A stretch of 64,000 bases of DNA from Curvularia sp. ZM96 (Eukaryota; Ascomycota; Dothideomycetes; Pleosporales; Pleosporaceae), in assembly GCA_022457065.1 (NCBI GenBank), contig JAJGBQ010000003.1:1-64000 (forward strand). Reading direction: 5' to 3'. The position numbers were made by a program, and so were the translations under genes. The notes beneath the pieces are model-generated. The model ran no database searches, was not told where the DNA came from, and was given only the letters and a program-made list of their open reading frames with translations. Shown one piece after another: positions 1 through 9,395 of this stretch. The first letter of the stretch is position 1, and each line of letters begins with the position of its first letter.

Positions 1-62
1 CTTCGTTCAGTTACGTATTGCTAAGGTTAATTGCGTCCTGTTACGAGAACTCATCAGCACCT
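1..62 (+). other. Residual Oxford Nanopore adapter plus native barcode
   Basis: Bases 1-22 match the end of the ONT ligation adapter. Bases 23-30 (AAGGTTAA) and 55-62 (CAGCACCT) are the standard flanks of the ONT native barcodes. The 24 bases between them (31-54) match, from memory, native barcode NB20. This is not genomic DNA: it is untrimmed library sequence at the contig end. It abuts the telomeric array directly, as expected when an adapter is ligated to a true chromosome terminus. Confidence 0.95.
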
Positions 63-194
63 CCTAACCTAACCTAACCCTAACCTAACCTAACCTAACC
101 TAACCCTAACCTAACCTAACCCTAACCCTAACCTAACCCTAACCTAACCCTAACCCTAACCTAACCCTAACCTAACCTAACCCTAACCCTAACC
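63..194 (+). repeat. Telomeric repeat array (C-strand)
   Basis: About 132 bp of mixed CCCTAA and CCTAA units, so the G-strand would read TTAGGG/TTAGG toward base 1. The orientation fits a left chromosome end. Fungal telomeres are normally TTAGGG. The many 5-base units may be true variants or homopolymer compression by Nanopore basecalling. Confidence 0.95.
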
Positions 195-2370
195 ACACAG
201 CGGTTCGGGCCGGGTTGATGTTCATCTCTTTTCTTTCTTGCTTGCTTTCTTTCTTCTCTCCCTCCCTTTCCTTCTTGCACGCGTTCTACTCCCCGTTCTA
301 TCCTTGCCCGTAACGCCTTGCCCTACCCTTTTCTCTTTCTTCTCCTTCACCCCCTCCTGTTTACGTAATCTCTCCCTAAATACGGTAACCCTAACCCTCG
401 CGTAAATATACCTCCCTAACCCTGCCTTAACTCTATTTACCTATAAACAAAACACAACGCCGTCCTACCCGCCTTACCCTTTCTTATTTTCTTTCTTCTA
501 CTCCTTATATTCTTGCTACTATCTCTTCTTCACTCTTCCTCTTCTTCTAGCTTACCTAACTACCTCTTCTCTCTCACCCTCTCTTTAAATACTAGCTCCC
601 TAACCCTCGCTCAAATCCAGCTCCCTAACCCTCTCTTCACTTCGTCAACCCACAAACTAAACATAAAGCTATTCCCGCCCGCGTTTTGCTATCTTATTTC
701 GCTTCTTTAACTAACTCTAGCCGCCCCTTGCCCTTACCCCTAACCACTTCTCTCTCTCCTCTTCTCAAACACCATAACCCTAACCCTTGCTCAAACCTAC
801 CTCTCTAATTATATCTTAACTCCGTCAACCTACAAACTAAACACAAAGCCATTCCCGCCCGCGTTTTGCTATCGTATCTATCTTCTTTTACTCGTTCTAA
901 CTGCACTCCTACCCTAACGGGCAACGCCTTTTCCTTTTGCTTCTCTAATCTCTTTTCTCCTACCTTCCCCCTCTTTCCCTTACTCTTAATTCTAGTAAAT
1001 CTGCTCAACTTTCTAATTCTATACTACAAACTGCTAAGCTCTACATATGCCCCTCTCCTTATTCTCTTTTACCTCTCTCTTCTTAGCAAATCTTAATTCT
1101 TTACATCTATTTACTATGATTTCTATCTACTTGCAATAATTGATATCCTTTTGCTACTCTTTATATCTACTCTACTACCTTAGCTCTATATATCTTTCCT
1201 AAATCTTCTCTTCTATCTTGTCTCATCAACGCGCTCGGCCCGGGTCTCTATCTTCTTCTTTTTCTTCTTTCTTCTCTTTTCTCTCTTGACTCTACCATCT
1301 CTCTCTAAATACGATAACCCTAACCCTATCTTGACTTCGTCAACCCGCAAACTAAACACAAAGCCGTTCCCGCCCGCGTTTTGCTATCTTATCTATCTTC
1401 TTTCACTCGTTCCGCCGGCGGTTCTGCCCTAACGGGTAACGCGTTTTCCCTCTACCCTTTCCATATTACTCTCTGTTTATAATCTATCCACAAATCACAC
1501 TCAATTACATCAATTTTTGCAAATTTGCTACGATTTTATCCAAATCGTCTACAAAATCTGCAAAATAGTACTTTTAAACTACTTTTTGTAGCTTCCAAGT
1601 CTTTTCTTTCTTTTGTAAAATAATAATCTTTCTATCCAAATACACTCGTCTACCCGCCAAATTACATAGCTTAACCTATTCTATCTTTCGCCCTCCCCTG
1701 ATAGCTACCCTCTTCTCTTCTTAAAAACCGGAATTGTAACTCTATATTCCTTAAATCATAATAATAATAAAAGCCTTTTTCTTTCTATACTTAAATATCC
1801 TCACTTTCGCTTCTACCGTCCCAAAAACTCACGATTCTCCCCCCAAATACCAGAACCCTAACCCTGCTACTTGCTCTTCCAGTCTGTGAATATCGGCTAT
1901 TTACCCTTCTATTCTGTTAATATCTACAATTTATCTTTCTATTCCCTTACTACTTTCTATCTATAACCACAACTCAGCTCAAAATTATATTCCCATCTAC
2001 TATCTTCTATTTTCTCTTTCCCATCTTTTCTATACCACGTAACCTCTCTTTTTACTCTTTTTACCTTTCTTTTCTTCTCTTCTCTTAATCTATTCCCCCC
2101 CGCTTACGTAACCTACTCTCGCTCCAAATACTAGCATTCTTATTCTATCTCAATCTATTAAGCTATAAACTAAACACAAAGCGGTTCGGGTCCGGGTGTT
2201 ACTATCTTCTTTTCTATCAATTGCTTCTTCTTTCTGCAGTTTTGCTTGAACGGGCAACTAGTTCTTTCTTCTACGTACTCTCTACCTTCTGACTTGACAG
2301 TCCGAGCCCCTCCAAGTCAGCTCCCTCACTATCTCTAAATATTAGCCCCCTAACTCTCTATCTACCTTCT

Positions 2371-2440
2371 TCTATTACGCTCTGCATTTTGCCCAAGTCT
2401 TTCTCTATATACGCTTCTATTACGCTCCGCGTTCTGCCCA
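2371..2440 (+). repeat. Direct repeat pair around TTCTATTACGCTC
   Basis: A ~30-bp stretch (CTTCTATTACGCTC, a short variable part, TGCCCAAGTCT) occurs near 2371 and again near 2409. A shortened copy occurs near 3345. It is part of the local repeat complexity and nothing coding was seen. Confidence 0.7.
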
Positions 2441-2480
2441 AGTCTATACTCAAAACCTCTTCTCTCTCTAATCTCTCTAT

Positions 2481-2600
2481 ATCTCTCTACTCTTGTGACA
2501 CCGACGGCTTAGCTCCGCATATCTCTCTACTTCTGTGACACCGACGGCTTAGCTCCGCATATCTCTCTACTTCTGTGACACCGACGGCTTAGCTCCGCAT
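2481..2600 (+). repeat. 40-bp tandem repeat, three copies
   Basis: Three head-to-tail 40-bp units at 2481-2520, 2521-2560 and 2561-2600. Each contains GACACCGACGGCTTAGCTCC. Units 2 and 3 are identical and unit 1 differs by a small change in its first half. Lies inside the subtelomeric zone. Confidence 0.95.
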
Positions 2601-2661
2601 ATATCTCTCTATCTCTCTTCTTCCACTCTCTATAGCTTATCTACCCTAAATCTTAAGTATT

Positions 2662-2716
2662 AGTTGAATCCCTACTACCATTGCATTCGTCAACACCTGC
2701 CCCCATACCTCACATC
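2662..2716 (-). pseudogene. Short remnant of the TLH helicase C-terminus
   Basis: On the minus strand this stretch encodes VWGQVLTNAMVVGI. That nearly matches VWGQVFTNAMVVGIR at the C-terminus of the helicase gene (near 4325-4370). The flanking bases also match the 3' end of that gene. It is a fragment left inside the subtelomeric repeats, implying an earlier TLH copy or recombination breakpoint here. No other part of the helicase was recognised in this block. Confidence 0.75.
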
Positions 2717-4059
2717 TATGCCGTTTTTCTACCTTGTTTGTACTGTACTTACTGTTGCTACTACTGACCCTAGCTTCGCGCTTACATTCTATCTTGTGAC
2801 ACCTGACGGGTTCGGGCCGGGGTTTTCTCTCTCTTCTTTTTCATCTCCTCTTTCACTCCCTAGCTTACGTAATCACCTCGCTTCTTTTACTCGTTCCGAC
2901 GGCGGCTCTATGCTTGAGCTTGAATGGGGCCTCTCTTGTACGCCTTAGTAGTCGCCTTCTCTCTCTATCTTCTACCCAAGTCTCCCTACTCCTCTAACAC
3001 GGTAACCCTAACCCTGTCCTTGCTTAGTCCATTGACAAAGTAAACACAAAGCGCTTTGGGCCTGCGTTTCGCTATCTTCTTTTCTTCTCTTCTCTTCTTC
3101 TACTACCTGTATCTCTCTTCTTACTTACCCTCTACTTACATCATCCCCCCTATTCCTTAAACACGGTAACCCTAACCCTTCTATAAATCTAGCTCCCTAA
3201 CCCTATCCTTACTTAATCTATCGACAAAGTAAACACAAAGCCGTTCGCGCCCGGGTTTCGCCATCTTCTTTTCTTTTCTTACCTTCTTCTACTTTCTCTC
3301 CTATCCCTGCCTCTATCTCTCTTCTTACTTAGATAAGCCATCTTATCTTCTGTTACGCTCCGCGTTCTGTATAAGTCCTCTCCTTATCCGCCTTACCTAA
3401 CCCCTTAGCCTTTAGCCCATATCTCTCTCTCTTTCTTCTCTTCCTCTCCTACTCTATAACACCTAAGCGGTTAGCGGTTAGCGGTTACACCTTTCTTTTA
3501 TTTGCTCTTCTTCTCTCCACTCTCTCTCTCCTGAATACCATCTATCTAGCTCTATCTGAACTCCCGTCTAGCCACAAACTAAACACAAAGCGGTTCGGGC
3601 CCGGGTTTTGCTATCTTATTTCTCTTCTTGAACTCATTCCGCCCGCCCCTTCCCCTTCCTACCTATCTAACCTCTCTCCTCTCCTACTAAATCTAGCAAC
3701 GCCAACTCTATCTTGACTTCGTCAACCCACAAACTAAACACAAAGCGGTTCGGGCCCGGGTTTTATTATTATATTTCTCTTCTACTACTTCTCTCCCTCC
3801 CTCTCTACTTATCTACTCCCTCTTCTCTCTAAATACTATAACCCTAACCCTTACTTAAACCTAGCTCCCTAACCATGTCTTGACTCCGTCAACCCACAAA
3901 CTAAACACAAAGCGGTTCGGGCCCGCGTTTTGCTATCTTATCTATCTTCTTGTACTCGTTCTAGCGACCGCTCTATTCTTACGGGTAACGGGTTCCCCCT
4001 AGTCTTACTAAATCTCTCTCTAAATACCACCTCCCTAACCTAGTCTCCATTCTCTCTAT

Positions 4060-4112
4060 CTTGCTTTTCCTGCTCTTACTCTCTTCCCTTTCCTGCTCTT
4101 ACTCTCTTCCCC
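4060..4112 (+). repeat. 24-bp tandem duplication
   Basis: CCTGCTCTTACTCTCTTCCC is repeated twice with a TTT/CTTTT spacer just downstream of the helicase 3' end. Confidence 0.8.
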
Positions 4113-4277
4113 TTAAGTACGTAGTCTACTTCTGACTTCAAGTCCCGCGCCCCACCATGTCAGATTACTTATCTTGTCGCCTCTTTTACCCTCTACCTTC
4201 TATCAACGCCTCTCTCTTAGCTGTTAACGGGTATATGTTTCTTTCTTTCTTTCTATGCTACCTAAGTCTACTTACTA

Positions 4278-7200
4278 TTACTCTACAGCGCCATCACCCT
4301 CTACAAGCTTCAGCACTAGTCGGATCCCTACCACCATTGCGTTCGTAAACACCTGCCCCCACACCTCTTCTCTACTCCTCCTACCAAGCCATGCTGCATA
4401 TGCATCGTCTCCCATCTCTCCAAATCCTGCCTCTCGAATCGTCTGAATCCCAACCCGTGTCAACCGCGCTGCATATGCTAGCGGTATCACTACGTTCGGC
4501 CACTGACACCGATTCTCCATCCCCTCCCCTGTTGCGCAGTACTTCTGACTTACCCAGCACCGCCGACAGTTATTTTTAACGGTCCGATCTAAAATCTTCT
4601 TCCGGAACTTGTCAGCATCCGCCCCGGACGCCCTCTCCCACGCCGAGCACCCCAGCACCCAGTGCTTCTTCCACTGCTCTTCCTCCTTTGTCACAAACTG
4701 CTGCCCTACTACCCAGCAGATCGCACACCCACCCCGCAGCTCCGTAAACATTTCCTCTACTACCGCCCACTCTTGTGCCCAACGCTCGTGCTCCCCAAGC
4801 CACACGTCTTCTCCCTCCCCACACCGGTCACACCGCACCGCATCGATATCCCTACACCCTACCCCTTGCCCGTCTAAGTACGAGCTCATTAGCTCCCGAC
4901 GGCACCCACTCCCAATTAAAAACGTCCCCATTGCCTGCACGTCAATATCACCGCTCTCCTGCTCCATTCGCTTCTCCACCTCTCCATGTTCCACCACCAC
5001 TACCACCTCAAACGCCTCTCCACCGCGCCCGCCACGCCCGCTCGCCTGCGCAAAGTCCGTCATGCTCCACGGCATCCCCACATGCAAGATGTACACAATC
5101 CCCGCGTAGTCCACTCCCGTCCCTAGTGCCGACGTAGCCACAATTAGCCCTCCTTGCTCTACCCACTCCTCTAGCCGCTCCCCTCGCTCCTCCACATCAG
5201 CGTGATAGTACCCACAGCCAATCTCCTCAGCCATTCGCTCACACTGCCCCTTGCTGAGACAGTACACTACCCCTTTCTGCCTAGACTGCCGCAGCTTCTC
5301 CGCCCACCGCTTGCACACCACCAACGCTGTGTCTTCTAGTGCCTTGCGTTGACACCACGACACAAAGTATCGAGCGTTCGGCCGCGTTGTGCTTGCCCGG
5401 ATATACGTCGCGTTACGCACCAGCATACTTGCCTCTAGCTCCCCCTCCTGCACCGGCGGCAGCGTTGCTGTCAGCAATACCATCGGGCACCCAAGCAGCC
5501 GCAAGTTCTTCACCTTGAGCAGATTGTCCCGCCAGTGCCGTGCGGTAAACACCAAATGACACTCGTCCACTACTACCCGCTGCAGCAGTCCCTTGTCCTT
5601 CATCAGCCGAGCATACCCTAAAAAGTTGCCGTTGCTAGTCGTGTCGCCTGCTACGTCTGCGCTGACCACAACCACAGACGCCGGGTTGTTCTCGCCATGC
5701 TTCCACTCCATACAGTCAACCCCACACCTACCAATTCGGCTAACCAAGTCCTCGATCAATGCCCGGTACGGCACCACCACGACTGTCACCCCGTTCTCCT
5801 CAATGCATGCCGGCAGCGTGAACAGCAAGCTCTTGCCCCCTCCTGTTAGAAGCACTACCACCAGCGGCGTCTGCTTATCCAACACGGCGTACAAAGCCTG
5901 CTCCTGTTCCATTGAACGGAACCCAACATCCTGCTTCCCCAGCACCTGCTGCAGTGCCCTCTGTACAGCGGCAGCTCGCGCGTCTTCCACCTGAACGGCC
6001 TTCTCTTTCGGGAGTATCGGCAACCCTGAGATACTCTCTCGCATCCGCCTTTTCCGCCTTCTCCTGCCCTCCTCGGCTGCTTCAGCCTGTCCATCTACGC
6101 CTAAAAAGCGGTGCCAAGCAGTACTCAGCGCCCGGAACGCGTCAATCGACCGCGTGCTGAGATGCTTGACAATGTCAATCGAGACGCTGTAGTTGCCCAC
6201 GCCCATGACCGTCGATCGTGCGTTCTGCAGCTCAATCAAGTCTTCCTCGTCTTCATCCACCTCGGCTTCATCAATCTCGCCAATCTCGTCCTGATACCCC
6301 TTGCCAAACGACTCCCCTACCATGACTCGCCCAATCCCCACAGCCGTATGACGGTAGTCTAGCGTGTGCAGCTCTACACCCAGCCGTTTGCCTGTCTCGC
6401 GTCTTAGCACCCTCGTCAGTCGATCCGTATTCCATGCCCCCTGCTCATTACTCCACACGTAGTCGTCTAAGCCACCTCCCAGCACGCTCACCAGCAGAAA
6501 TTCTCGGAACGGCTGCAAGTAGCTCAAGTACAGCGCCATAATCTGCCCTAGCCGCGGCGGCAAAAAGCGCGGCACTACCTTCGGCTTGTCCCATTGAGAT
6601 TGTGACTTGTGATAGCGCACAACAGTCATCACAGCACCATCCATGACAAAGACGTTGCGGTCCTGCAGCAGCCCGTTGCGGTGCCGCATCGTCACAATCT
6701 CAGAACCTCGCGCCGGCTGTCCAGACACAATGTGTACACAGCCTAGCATCAGCTCCAAGAAGCGGTCCATCTGCCGCAGATACGCCCGCACCTTTTTGCT
6801 TTTCCACCGGCCGTCAGAAGTCTGCAGTCGCATACCGCCCACTGTGCTCCGTGCTCTTGTTAGCATCCACGCCAGCCCATCTAACAGACGGTTGCCGGGA
6901 GTCGTGACAAACGACTTGCCCCGGGTTGTGAATGTAATGTCGTCTTGAATCTTTGCAAGATCAATGAAAAACCGTTCAGCAGTATTATCCACCCAGCACA
7001 GCTGCCAAAACTTGTCTTCTAGCTCAGCTTCCATGCTCTGAGCCATGATGCGGAAACGCTCAATCACAATCGGCCGGCCGCTAAGATAAAAGATCTTCTT
7101 GTCGGGCGACCAGTACGCGTTGCCAGCATTGCCTTCATTCAGCGCTGCATGCTTGCCATACGCAAGTAGACTGATCATAGCACTCATCGGGCTGAATGAG

Positions 7201-8228
7201 CCGTCTGCCAGATACTTCTTGCGCACATCTAAGAACTGCTCCCGGTCCTCTTCAGTCTGATCCTCGCGCTCAGCTGTGGGCAATATCTTTTCGACTGCTA
7301 GTACACGAACGCAGTAGATAACCCCAGCGAGCATGTACGAGAAATTCTTTGCCGTGCGCAAGCGGTTTGTCCGTGTGTCTATGCCTAGCACAGCCAGATA
7401 CTGCACCAACCCACTCGAAAACTCATCTGTGCCATAGCCTGTGAGAAGAAACGAAGCCAGCGAGTCGAGCAGCGCCTCCATCTGCGCAGCTGTGTTGCTG
7501 TCGCCTAGCGAAAGCCACAGCTGTATAGCCAGCGCCTTCTGATCATCCTTCCACTTGAACAGCTCACGGGCATCCTTCATCTTGTCAGCGGGCACAGCTC
7601 TGCGCGGCTGTCTCTGCACTACTACCACGTCATTGTTGCTGTCAACCGTGCCCTCCATGTCGCTGTCGTTGTACTCGCTCTCCATGCTAGTACCCCCATC
7701 GCTTGCACTGTCTACCTCAACAGCTCCATCACTCTGTGCCAGATATTGATCGATCCGACTCTCTTCATCGGCAACAATGCGAAGATAAAAGCAGACAAAT
7801 CGGACTATATAGCTAGCGTACACTGCCTGACTCTCGGGGTTCTGCAGTCGGGCCAGCGGCCGCTGATCAACAACAGTCTGCTGCGCACTGCGAAGCCAGC
7901 GCCGCGTCTCCTGCGGCAGTGTTGCCAAGCCACGAACAGATCTCTCAATCAATTCTTCTGTCAACTTTGCAGCCTGCTGCAGCTTTGCTTCGTTGCGGTC
8001 GGGCAAGCGGGCTTGATAGCCTAGATGAGCGAGATTTCGGCCCTCCAGAAACGTCAACCACCCAGTCCTCTTAAACCAGCCTGTTTTATCAATCTTTGCA
8101 GTCTCTGCCATAACTTGCATGTCCTCTTCTAGCTCTTTTCGCACCTTCTGCCATGCGTTGAGTTGTTGTTGAACAACCTGATTTTGATCTAATTTTTCTC
8201 CATTTTCCCCAACACCCAAATCAACCAA
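4278..8228 (-). CDS. Telomere-linked RecQ-type helicase (main ORF)
   Basis: A 1316-aa frame. The C-terminal half is a superfamily 2 RecQ-like helicase: Walker A TGGGKS at residues 795-800, DEAH-box variant DECH at 888-891, motif III LLTATLP near 918-924, motif V ATSALGTGVD at 1031-1040 and motif VI QASGRGGRGG at 1061-1070. A cysteine-bearing tail follows (RCDRCGEGED near 1132, later CxxC pairs). The N-terminal half includes a segment (about 495-690) with the layout of a tyrosine recombinase core: ARGSE around R507, DYRHT around R626 and a candidate tyrosine Y680. Proteins of this kind are the telomere-linked helicases (TLH) repeated at fungal chromosome ends; their cellular role is unsettled but is linked to telomere recombination. 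Transcription runs toward the telomere. The frame is probably only the 3' part of a longer gene that starts at 8751 (see next entry), so the ATG at 8228 is not the likely true start. Codon use is normal and no RIP is visible. Confidence 0.9.
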   Translation of the reverse strand: MVDLGVGENGEKLDQNQVVQQQLNAWQKVRKELEEDMQVMAETAKIDKTGWFKRTGWLTFLEGRNLAHLGYQARLPDRNEAKLQQAAKLTEELIERSVRGLATLPQETRRWLRSAQQTVVDQRPLARLQNPESQAVYASYIVRFVCFYLRIVADEESRIDQYLAQSDGAVEVDSASDGGTSMESEYNDSDMEGTVDSNNDVVVVQRQPRRAVPADKMKDARELFKWKDDQKALAIQLWLSLGDSNTAAQMEALLDSLASFLLTGYGTDEFSSGLVQYLAVLGIDTRTNRLRTAKNFSYMLAGVIYCVRVLAVEKILPTAEREDQTEEDREQFLDVRKKYLADGSFSPMSAMISLLAYGKHAALNEGNAGNAYWSPDKKIFYLSGRPIVIERFRIMAQSMEAELEDKFWQLCWVDNTAERFFIDLAKIQDDITFTTRGKSFVTTPGNRLLDGLAWMLTRARSTVGGMRLQTSDGRWKSKKVRAYLRQMDRFLELMLGCVHIVSGQPARGSEIVTMRHRNGLLQDRNVFVMDGAVMTVVRYHKSQSQWDKPKVVPRFLPPRLGQIMALYLSYLQPFREFLLVSVLGGGLDDYVWSNEQGAWNTDRLTRVLRRETGKRLGVELHTLDYRHTAVGIGRVMVGESFGKGYQDEIGEIDEAEVDEDEEDLIELQNARSTVMGVGNYSVSIDIVKHLSTRSIDAFRALSTAWHRFLGVDGQAEAAEEGRRRRKRRMRESISGLPILPKEKAVQVEDARAAAVQRALQQVLGKQDVGFRSMEQEQALYAVLDKQTPLVVVLLTGGGKSLLFTLPACIEENGVTVVVVPYRALIEDLVSRIGRCGVDCMEWKHGENNPASVVVVSADVAGDTTSNGNFLGYARLMKDKGLLQRVVVDECHLVFTARHWRDNLLKVKNLRLLGCPMVLLTATLPPVQEGELEASMLVRNATYIRASTTRPNARYFVSWCQRKALEDTALVVCKRWAEKLRQSRQKGVVYCLSKGQCERMAEEIGCGYYHADVEERGERLEEWVEQGGLIVATSALGTGVDYAGIVYILHVGMPWSMTDFAQASGRGGRGGEAFEVVVVVEHGEVEKRMEQESGDIDVQAMGTFLIGSGCRRELMSSYLDGQGVGCRDIDAVRCDRCGEGEDVWLGEHERWAQEWAVVEEMFTELRGGCAICWVVGQQFVTKEEEQWKKHWVLGCSAWERASGADADKFRKKILDRTVKNNCRRCWVSQKYCATGEGMENRCQWPNVVIPLAYAARLTRVGIQTIREAGFGEMGDDAYAAWLGRRSREEVWGQVFTNAMVVGIRLVLKLVEGDGAVE

Positions 8229-8280
8229 AAAATATTTCTGCAGCCCACCACTTCTGAAAAACGTCTGAACTTTGACAGAA

Positions 8281-8751
8281 TCAAAGAGCGCACTTTTCTC
8301 TCCCTTCCATGCTTGCTGGTGATTTTTTCAGATGCATGCGCAAGATATTAATGTTGATAGTGAGAAATTCGCAGCTCTTGCAGCTAAATCCATCCAGCGG
8401 CGTCCCTAGCTCTTCAACTGGCTCAGCCGGCTGCTCGGGAAGATCAATGTTCTTTGGATCTTTTCTCTCATAGTGCGCAAAGTGCTGTATAATCTCTTCT
8501 CGCACGTTCACGGGTGTTTTGTGCTGCTCTAACAGATGTCTGTCTAGATTTACCACGCCGCTGCAGTGCTGCTTGCAAACTAGCACACCAAAGTCAGCCA
8601 GAAAGCAGAAAATATCGTCGCAGTTGTCTACCGAGACGACCGTCGTGCTGCGCGTGCGCGGGCTGCCGTTGCTACTCTCTGCGGCCTGTGATGCGGGCAC
8701 GCGACTATGCCAGATGGGTAGCTCCATAAGACGCTTATATTTATAGTCCAA
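8281..8751 (-). CDS. N-terminal zinc-finger part of the TLH helicase gene
   Basis: A 156-aa frame carrying two zinc-binding motifs: one around CKQHCSGVVNLDRHLLEQH (about residues 59-77) and one beginning CKSCEFLTI near residue 123. This resembles the paired C2H2-like module (DUF3505-type) at the N-terminus of fungal TLH-like proteins. At a run of six A on the minus strand (plus-strand T-run at about 8325-8330) the frame goes out of phase. If one A were absent, the second finger would end in a canonical HxxxH, and the frame would continue without a stop into the 1316-aa helicase frame, giving roughly 1.49 kaa. I therefore read 4278-8751 as a single gene with a one-base indel, either a Nanopore homopolymer error or a real mutation. 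Confidence 0.8.
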   Translation of the reverse strand: MDYKYKRLMELPIWHSRVPASQAAESSNGSPRTRSTTVVSVDNCDDIFCFLADFGVLVCKQHCSGVVNLDRHLLEQHKTPVNVREEIIQHFAHYERKDPKNIDLPEQPAEPVEELGTPLDGFSCKSCEFLTININILRMHLKKSPASMEGREKCAL

Positions 8752-9395
8752 GTCTTAGTAGATAAAAAATTCACGTAGTTATATGCAAACAAACTCAACA
8801 CTTAGAATGAGTATTATTAAGAGAGTAGTGCGAGTACATTAGTGCTAATTTGCGTGTTTGTTGTTATGCTGATACAACCAGTTGTCAGACGTTACCCCGG
8901 TTCTCCCAGCAACGCTGTTGCTGGGGCCAAGCTCTTATCTAAATCTCACAGCGACTCTGTATAGTAGCTGCGCGATACTAGCTACTATTAAGAAGACTAG
9001 AAAAGTCTTTCTTGGTAACTCTATATGCTGCCACGACGTAGCCCTAAACTTGGGGTTAGCTTGGGGTTAAGCCCTAACCCTAGCCCTAACCCTATGTGCA
9101 GCAACTACCCTGTATACTTGTTTATACGAAGCTGCGAGTTTCGCACTACTATCAGAGAAACTAAAAAAGACTCTCTTAGTCACTGCATATACTATGACAT
9201 CCTCTGGGGCCCATATCCAAATGCACTTGGGGTTAAGTGAGCCCTAACGCTAAGCCTATTCAAGCGCGATTCGGGGGTGTCAAATTTCGCGATTCGGGGG
9301 TGATCAGATCGCTTAATGCGGTATACAACCCTAACGCTAAGCCTATTTCGTTACGATTCAGGCCTAAATCGCCACCTCATATTGGTTAGGGCTAA
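8752..9395. repeat. Telomere-associated sequence upstream of TLH
   Basis: No gene. Contains telomere-like tracts (CCCTAACCCTAGCCCTAACC near 9070 and TTGGGGTTA repeats near 9050 and 9228). Also contains a doubled CGATTCGGGGGTG (near 9268 and 9291) and a doubled CCCTAACGCTAAGCCTATT (near 9241 and 9329). The same block recurs, RIPed, at about 42475-43385 behind the second TLH copy, so it is part of the amplified subtelomeric unit. It ends abruptly at about 9395 against retrotransposon sequence. Confidence 0.8.

Larger units (their letters stand above)
195..4150 (+). repeat. Pyrimidine-rich subtelomeric repeat zone
   Basis: The + strand is strongly C+T biased throughout. A degenerate module recurs: AAATAC..ATAACCCTAACCC, then GACTTCGTCAACCCACAAAC, then AAACACAAAGCGGTTCGGGC and TTTTGCTATCTTAT. 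Copies or partial copies start near 640, 830, 1310, 2160, 3000, 3170, 3560, 3720 and 3840. Short CCCTAACCCTAA-like tracts near 383, 773, 1312, 1852, 3003, 3164 and 3838 are interstitial telomeric seeds. No credible protein-coding gene was seen; small open frames here are low-complexity pyrimidine translations. Confidence 0.85.

Noticed and set aside
513..1096. Small frames in the telomere-proximal zone
   Set aside because: Leucine/serine-rich translations of C/T-rich repeats; not protein-like.
2481..2600. Tandem 40-bp units considered as a CRISPR-like array
   Set aside because: Head-to-tail repeats without spacers, in a eukaryote; a simple tandem repeat.
2664..2948. 94-aa plus-strand frame with a hydrophobic start resembling a signal peptide
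   Set aside because: Lies in subtelomeric repeats and begins in a fragment of the helicase gene on the other strand; its hydrophobicity comes from T-rich DNA.
4609..5137. Open frames on the plus strand within the helicase gene
   Set aside because: Antisense shadows: they translate the complement of strongly biased helicase codons into Ser/Pro-rich sequence, with no domain.
8882..9240. Plus-strand frames next to the TLH gene
   Set aside because: They translate telomere-like repeats (LGVSLGLSPNPSPNP pattern); repeat translation, not a protein.
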